Positions 43,030 to 46,595 of a stretch of DNA of 46,595 nucleotides are shown here, in pieces (the stretch's first letter is position 1; each line of letters opens with the position of its first letter). The notes beneath the pieces are model-generated. The model saw only the letters and a program-made list of their open reading frames with translations, ran no database searches and had not been told where the DNA came from. This DNA is from a candidate division WOR-3 bacterium (GTDB lineage Bacteria; Hydrothermota; Tepidihabitantia; Tepidihabitantales; CAIPLT01). The stretch covers positions 1-46,595 of the forward strand of contig JBDRUV010000008.1 of NCBI GenBank assembly GCA_039801505.1. Reading direction: 5' to 3'. Position numbers and translations under genes: made by a program.

Positions 43030-43873
43030 GAGCGTTATTCCATACATAGGCGGTAAATACTATATGCTCAAGCATTTACTTCCTCTGCTACCACCTCATA
43101 ATGTATATGTAGAGGTGTTTGGCGGGGCAGCGAATCTCTTAATCAATAAACCCCCATCGCATATAGAAGTCTATAACGACATCAATAGTGACTTGGTAAC
43201 TCTCTGGAGAGTTGTAAGAGATAAAGAAAAACTTGAAGAATTAAAACGCTTACTCTATCTCACACCTTACTCAAGAGAAGAGTTCAATTATCTCAAATAT
43301 CAAAATACAGAAACATTATCAGACGTTGAAAAAGCTTACAGATTTTATTATATATGTAGATGCGCTTATAACGGAATGGCAGGAGTAAGCTTTTCAGGGA
43401 GAGCATTTGTAAAAAATAAAGCTGTTTTTTACTTCAATTCAATAGATAAATTAGATATCATCCATGAACGATTTAAATACGTAATAGTAGAAAATCAATC
43501 TTTTGAAAAATTAATACCTCAATTCGACGACCCTCATACCCTCTTTTATCTAGACCCACCCTATATTCATGAAAAACGCCACTCTAGTAAATATTATCAA
43601 TATGAAATGAAAAATGAACAACATAAACAACTCGTATCTATTCTACTAAACACTAAGGGTATGTGCATCCTCTCAGGATATATGCACGAAATATATCAAC
43701 CCCTACTCGATAACAATTGGAAGAAGATTGAAATAAATGCAGTGGCCTATTCAAAATGTGTACCAAGACAAGAACAGCAAATGCAAAAACGCTCAATAAT
43801 TCTTAATGAAGTTGTCTTTTTAAACCCTCAATGTATCAATGCTTTAAAGCAATCTAATATTCTCTCTAATTAA
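43016..43873 (+). CDS. D12-class adenine-N6 DNA methyltransferase 2 (tandem paralog)
   Basis: 285 residues from ATG 43016, which overlaps the previous gene by 14 nt; the frame is open back to 42899 but only as a shadow. Motifs are Y-I-G-G-K at 10-14, E-V-F-G-G-A-A-N-L-L-I at 33-43, Y-N-D-I-N at 53-57 and D-P-P-Y at 180-183. Identity to the first enzyme is high outside the region about 120-140, where this one reads A-G-V-S-F-S-G-R-A-F-V-K-N-K. The C-terminal part is also different. A tandem duplication with possible change of target specificity is likely. Confidence 0.93.
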   Translation: MKFIKSVIPYIGGKYYMLKHLLPLLPPHNVYVEVFGGAANLLINKPPSHIEVYNDINSDLVTLWRVVRDKEKLEELKRLLYLTPYSREEFNYLKYQNTETLSDVEKAYRFYYICRCAYNGMAGVSFSGRAFVKNKAVFYFNSIDKLDIIHERFKYVIVENQSFEKLIPQFDDPHTLFYLDPPYIHEKRHSSKYYQYEMKNEQHKQLVSILLNTKGMCILSGYMHEIYQPLLDNNWKKIEINAVAYSKCVPRQEQQMQKRSIILNEVVFLNPQCINALKQSNILSN

Positions 43874-44237
43874 TTCCCACCTCTTATTTCCCTCAATTCT
43901 AATTATACCCCGCCCACTCTGTCTCTCATCAGAAAAACTCTTTACACATCTGCTAAATATGTAAAAGATTATCATCCCCCCTAAATATAAAAATTTTCTC
44001 TGCGGGGGAATACAGAAGCATAAAAAAATTCTCTGTAGGGGTAGTTCAAAGACGCGCGTCAGCGCGTATCCCCCCGTAGGGGGGGGTATACGTAGAGCTT
44101 TCTACGTATACCGCTTTGCGGTCGAGAAACCTGTTCGGATAATCGGCGGCGGCCAGGATAGTCGGACGGCCGGATTTGTCGGCGGCCGCGGTGGCCGCGG
44201 TTCGGCCGTAGGGTTCCGCAACGATAAGGAGCATCAT
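43874..44237. other. Non-coding AT/GC transition segment
   Basis: 364 bp with no supported gene. The first half is AT-rich with two related elements near 43989-44012 and 44022-44043 (A/T run, TCTCTG, then a G run). From about 44045 the sequence turns GC-rich and holds a cluster of dyads (44051-44122). The final part carries the ribosome site (AAGGAG, 44226-44231) of the next gene. Confidence 0.7.
44051..44122 (+). repeat. Cluster of overlapping dyads at composition boundary
   Basis: Seen: a 10-bp palindrome GACGCGCGTC (44051-44060); a C6/G8 hairpin with a GTA loop (44070-44086); a perfect 12-bp stem 44085-44096/44101-44112 with a GCTT loop; and a 5-bp stem 44110-44114/44118-44122. The last three share bases, so they exclude each other. 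No T-run follows, so a simple terminator is not supported. Confidence 0.7.
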
Positions 44238-44579
44238 ATGGAACTCAAGGAACCTGTCAAAGTTAAGTTCTTCAGTTCTCCAGATGCAAAACTGAAAAAG
44301 TTTTGCGCCGTAGTCGGGTGCCGTAGTACGGCGCCGGATGAGGTCGCGCGCGCGTTGTTATCAGAGTGTTACGCGTCGGGCGACATGGACGCGGCGCGTC
44401 CAGGTTCGCGGTTCTCCGTGATACCTTTCAGTTATTACGCGTCGGCCGTCGCGGGCGTAATATTTGAGTGTATCGCTGAGCTCGGCGGCGGACTTGTTGC
44501 GTGCGCCGGCGTTGTCGCGTTGGACGTGAAAAAGCTCGATGAGCTTCGTTCGAAAAAGTCCGTCCAGTCGTTCGACTAA
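44238..44579 (+). CDS. GC-rich small array-type protein 1
   Basis: 113 residues; AAGGAG at 44226-44231 is 6 nt before ATG 44238. Composition about 62% G+C with GC-rich third positions, very unlike the neighbouring methyltransferases. The end of the protein (V-V-A-L-D-V then K-K-L-D-E-L-R) has the terminal strand plus charged helix seen in the left array. Ala- and Val-rich centre may be mildly hydrophobic. Function unknown. Confidence 0.72.
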   Translation: MELKEPVKVKFFSSPDAKLKKFCAVVGCRSTAPDEVARALLSECYASGDMDAARPGSRFSVIPFSYYASAVAGVIFECIAELGGGLVACAGVVALDVKKLDELRSKKSVQSFD

Positions 44580-44658
44580 TACAGTTGCGGCCGTTCTGTT
44601 CAACGTACGCGGCCGGCGCGTCCGGCGCCGGCCGCGTCAACAATTTGGAGGACACAAC

Positions 44659-44874
44659 ATGTCTAAGCGTGAGATAATGGATTTGGCCGCGCAATGTGCG
44701 GCCGACGCGTCAAGCTTGGTTGTTGGCTTGAAGTTCGGTGTCGACATGCGACATGGTGTAGTGTATTGGTCTTCGCGCGTGGGTGATTATGTCACGCTGT
44801 ACGCGCGTGGCGGGCGCGAGGTTGAGTTGGCCGACATGATTCGGTCACGGTTTGGTGTTGAACCTATACTGTAG
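44659..44874 (+). CDS. GC-rich small array-type protein 2
   Basis: 71 residues from ATG 44659 with GGAGG at 44647-44651; the longer frame from 44539 overlaps the previous gene and has no site. The C-terminal strand (Y-V-T-L-Y-A-R) and helix (E-V-E-L-A-D-M-I-R-S-R-F-G) match the general plan of left-array proteins such as that at 1079. Function unknown. Confidence 0.7.
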   Translation: MSKREIMDLAAQCAADASSLVVGLKFGVDMRHGVVYWSSRVGDYVTLYARGGREVELADMIRSRFGVEPIL

Positions 44875-44885
44875 GAGGATATCGT

Positions 44886-45176
44886 ATGCGTGTTTTCAAG
44901 TTTAAACTTGTGCCGTCGGCCTTTGCATTTAAGGACGGGTGGTTTCTGGTTCACATTCCGTCCGACACGGACGCGGGCGGCGCGTCGGTTATGTTTGACG
45001 GCGGCCGCGTTACTGTTAACTTTTCGCGCGGCGGCGCCTATAGTGGCGCCGGCGGTGTGGATTACGGCGAGGGTGTGTTGGCCGTATGGATTCAGTTACG
45101 GCCGGCCGCTGCTAAACGTCTTCTAAGTGAATTGGTCGAAAACTACACGGAGGCCGTCTTAGAATGTGTATTCTAA
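44886..45176 (+). CDS. GC-rich small array-type protein 3
   Basis: 96 residues; AGGAGG lies about 8 nt before ATG 44886, the strongest site of this cluster. A strand G-G-R-V-T-V-N-F, then Y-G-E-G-V-L-A-V-W-I-Q-L and a C-terminal helix resemble N-G-K-I-T-I-A-I and Y-G-E-G-V-V-Y-F of the AT-rich gene at 1079, suggesting homology across a large composition difference. The similarity is by eye and short. Directly followed by the tandem repeat. Confidence 0.72.
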   Translation: MRVFKFKLVPSAFAFKDGWFLVHIPSDTDAGGASVMFDGGRVTVNFSRGGAYSGAGGVDYGEGVLAVWIQLRPAAAKRLLSELVENYTEAVLECVF

Positions 45177-46591
45177 TTGTGGCCGCGTCGGACGCGACAT
45201 CCGGCGCGTCGGCCGTGTCGGCCGTGTCGGCCGTGTCGGCCGCGTCGGACGCGTCGGCCGCGTCGGACGCGACATCCGGCGCGTCGGCCGTGTCGGCCGC
45301 GTCGGACGCGTCGGCCGTGTCGGCCGCGTCGGACGCGTCGGCCGTGTCGGCCGCGTCGGACGCGTCGGCCGTGTCGGCCGCGTCGGACGCGACAGCCGGC
45401 GCGTCGGCCGTGTCGGCCGCGTCGGGCGCGTCGGCCGTGTCGGCCGCGTCGGGCGCGTCGGCCGTGTCGGCCGCGTCGGACGCGACATCCGGCGCGTCGG
45501 CCGTGTCGGCCGTGTCGGCCGCGTCGGACGCGACATCCGGCGCGTCGGCCGTGTCGGCCGCGTCGGACGCGACAGCCGGCGCGTCGGCCGTGTCGGCCGT
45601 GTCGGCCGCGTCGGGCGCGTCGGCCGTGTCGGCCGTGTCGGCCGCGTCGGACGCGTCGGCCGTGTCGGCCGTGTCGGCCGCGTCGGCCGCGTCGGACGCG
45701 ACATCCGGCGCGTCGGCCGTGTCGGCCGCGTCGGACGCGTCGGCCGTGTCGGCCGCGTCGGACGCGACATCCGGCGCGTCGGCCGTGTCGGCCGCGTCGG
45801 ACGCGTCGGCCGCGTCGGACGCGACAGCCGGCGCGTCGGCCGTGTCGGCCGTGTCGGCCGTGTCGGCCGCGTCGGACGCGACATCCGGCGCGTCGGCCGT
45901 GTCGGCCGTGTCGGCCGCGTCGGGCGCGTCGGACGCGTCGGACGCGTCGGCCGTGTCGGCCGCGTCGGACGCGACATCCGGCGCGTCGGCCGTGTCGGCC
46001 GTGTCGGCCGCGTCGGACGCGTCGGCCGTGTCGGCCGTGTCGGCCGCGTCGGACGCGACAGCCGGCGCGTCGGCCGTGTCGGCCGTGTCGGCCGTGTCGG
46101 CCGCGTCGGACGCGTCGGCCGTGTCGGCCGCGTCGGGCGCGTCGGCCGTGTCGGCCGCGTCGGGCGCGTCGGCCGTGTCGGCCGTGTCGGCCGCGTCGGA
46201 CGCGACATCCGGCGCGTCGGCCGTGTCGGCCGTGTCGGCCGTGTCGGCCGCGTCGGACGCGTCGGCCGTGTCGGCCGTGTCGGCCGTGTCGGCCGCGTCG
46301 GACGCGTCGGCCGTGTCGGCCGCGTCGGACGCGACAGCCGGCGCGTCGGCCGTGTCGGCCGTGTCGGCCGTGTCGGCCGTGTCGGCCGCGTCGGACGCGT
46401 CGGCCGTGTCGGCCGCGTCGGACGCGACAGCCGGCGCGTCGGCCGTGTCGGCCGTGTCGGCCGTGTCGGCCGCGTCGGACGCGTCGGCCGTGTCGGCCGT
46501 GTCGGCCGCGTCGGACGCGTCGGACGCGGCGAACGCGTCCAACGTTTCCCTGATGTATGCCCGTTGCGTACATCAGGAAATCGGAAAGTAA
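45164..46591 (+). CDS. Possible low-complexity Ser/Ala/Val/Asp repeat protein
   Basis: 475 residues if translated: a short start, then repeats of A-S-(A/D/G) and V-S-A with 15 inserts of A-T-(S/A)-G, then a non-repeat end (about 15 residues). GGAGG at 45149-45153 is 10 nt before ATG 45164. Against it: the repeat contains no T-A or T-G-A combination, so all six frames are open here and openness is no evidence. It overlaps the preceding gene by 13 nt. Confidence 0.25.
   Translation: MCILIVAASDATSGASAVSAVSAVSAASDASAASDATSGASAVSAASDASAVSAASDASAVSAASDASAVSAASDATAGASAVSAASGASAVSAASGASAVSAASDATSGASAVSAVSAASDATSGASAVSAASDATAGASAVSAVSAASGASAVSAVSAASDASAVSAVSAASAASDATSGASAVSAASDASAVSAASDATSGASAVSAASDASAASDATAGASAVSAVSAVSAASDATSGASAVSAVSAASGASDASDASAVSAASDATSGASAVSAVSAASDASAVSAVSAASDATAGASAVSAVSAVSAASDASAVSAASGASAVSAASGASAVSAVSAASDATSGASAVSAVSAVSAASDASAVSAVSAVSAASDASAVSAASDATAGASAVSAVSAVSAVSAASDASAVSAASDATAGASAVSAVSAVSAASDASAVSAVSAASDASDAANASNVSLMYARCVHQEIGK
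45181..46530. repeat. Hierarchical GC-rich tandem repeat, 9-bp and 12-bp units
   Basis: About 1.35 kb built from the 9-mers GTGTCGGCC, GCGTCGGCC, GCGTCGGAC and GCGTCGGGC. Fifteen 12-mers GCGACA(T or G)CCGGC interrupt it, always between a GCGTCGGAC and a GCGTCGGCC unit (nine with T, six with G). Each GGCCGTGTCGGCC can fold as a 5-bp stem with TGT loop, so a single strand or RNA would be a chain of hairpins. Because it reaches nearly to the window edge, copy number may be an assembly limit. Confidence 0.92.
46545..46580 (+). repeat. Hairpin at the right edge after the repeat
   Basis: Arm 46545-46557 (TTTCCCTGATGTA) pairs with 46569-46580 (TACATCAGGAAA) over 12 pairs with one bulged C and an 11-nt loop. 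No T-run follows within the window. It could end transcription of the repeat or mark a DNA boundary. Confidence 0.65.
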
Positions 46592-46595
46592 TAAC

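Noticed and set aside
45181-46530. CRISPR-like array
   Set aside because: There are no unique spacers; units of 9 and 12 bp alternate without non-repeat sequence.
45112-46573. Long open frames on both strands through the tandem repeat
   Set aside because: The repeat units contain no stop-codon trinucleotides in any frame, so all six frames are open. Only the + frame with a ribosome site was kept, at low confidence.
1-46595. Circular closure by joining the two window edges
   Set aside because: The first gene's frame runs back into the right edge without an in-frame ATG nearby, and I see no terminal overlap. Closure is plausible from gene content but not shown.

Overview
The window looks like most or all of a tailed-phage genome with a podovirus-type virion. 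It encodes a terminase with Walker A and B motifs, a large portal, a scaffold-like protein, a major-capsid-like protein, a connector, three long beta-rich tail proteins, and a set of ejection proteins ending in a giant 3,848-residue polypeptide. The endolysin is an N4-type (GH108) muramidase. Shine-Dalgarno sites (AAGGAG, GAGGAG) are strong, and one intergenic site matches the sigma-54 consensus. Together these suggest a Gram-negative bacterial host, but that is inference. I saw no integrase, repressor, DNA polymerase, primase, ligase or RNA polymerase, so replication probably uses the host polymerase.

Layout. Positions 1-5473 (+) hold a close-packed array of 15 small genes (66-168 codons) with recurring paralogy and no recognisable function; the first is cut by the window edge. 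A tRNA-Arg(UCU) follows. Positions 5587-11540 (+) carry replication, recombination and lysis genes: RusA-like resolvase, YqaJ-like exonuclease, a 585-bp non-coding block that looks like a control region and origin, DnaB-like helicase, a protein with an SSB-like tail, muramidase, and unknowns. Next come a compact RNA-like element that folds into a four-way junction (11554-11660), a holin-like protein and an unknown gene. Positions 12376-41533 (-) are one long late operon running from a candidate terminase small subunit (right) to the giant ejection protein (left). Positions 41534-42052 are a divergent control region with a homopyrimidine mirror repeat (H-DNA type) and several hairpins. Positions 42053-43873 (+) encode a 37-residue membrane peptide and two tandem adenine methyltransferases.

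At about 44045 the base composition jumps to roughly 62% G+C. Three more small genes of the same general style follow, then about 1.35 kb of a 9-bp/12-bp hierarchical tandem repeat up to the right edge. The left edge starts at about 50% G+C and falls to about 30-37% within 1-3 kb. The two ends therefore look like halves of one small-gene array with a steep composition gradient, interrupted by the tandem repeat. This would fit a circular or circularly permuted genome whose assembly broke at the repeat. The edges do not give a simple in-frame gene start across the junction, so closure is not shown.

Most distinctive observations: the four-way-junction RNA element, the 50-bp perfect mirror repeat at the start of a predicted transcript, the iteron/palindrome candidate origin with an upstream sigma-54-like promoter, and the composition-graded paralogous gene array ending in the GC-rich repeat.
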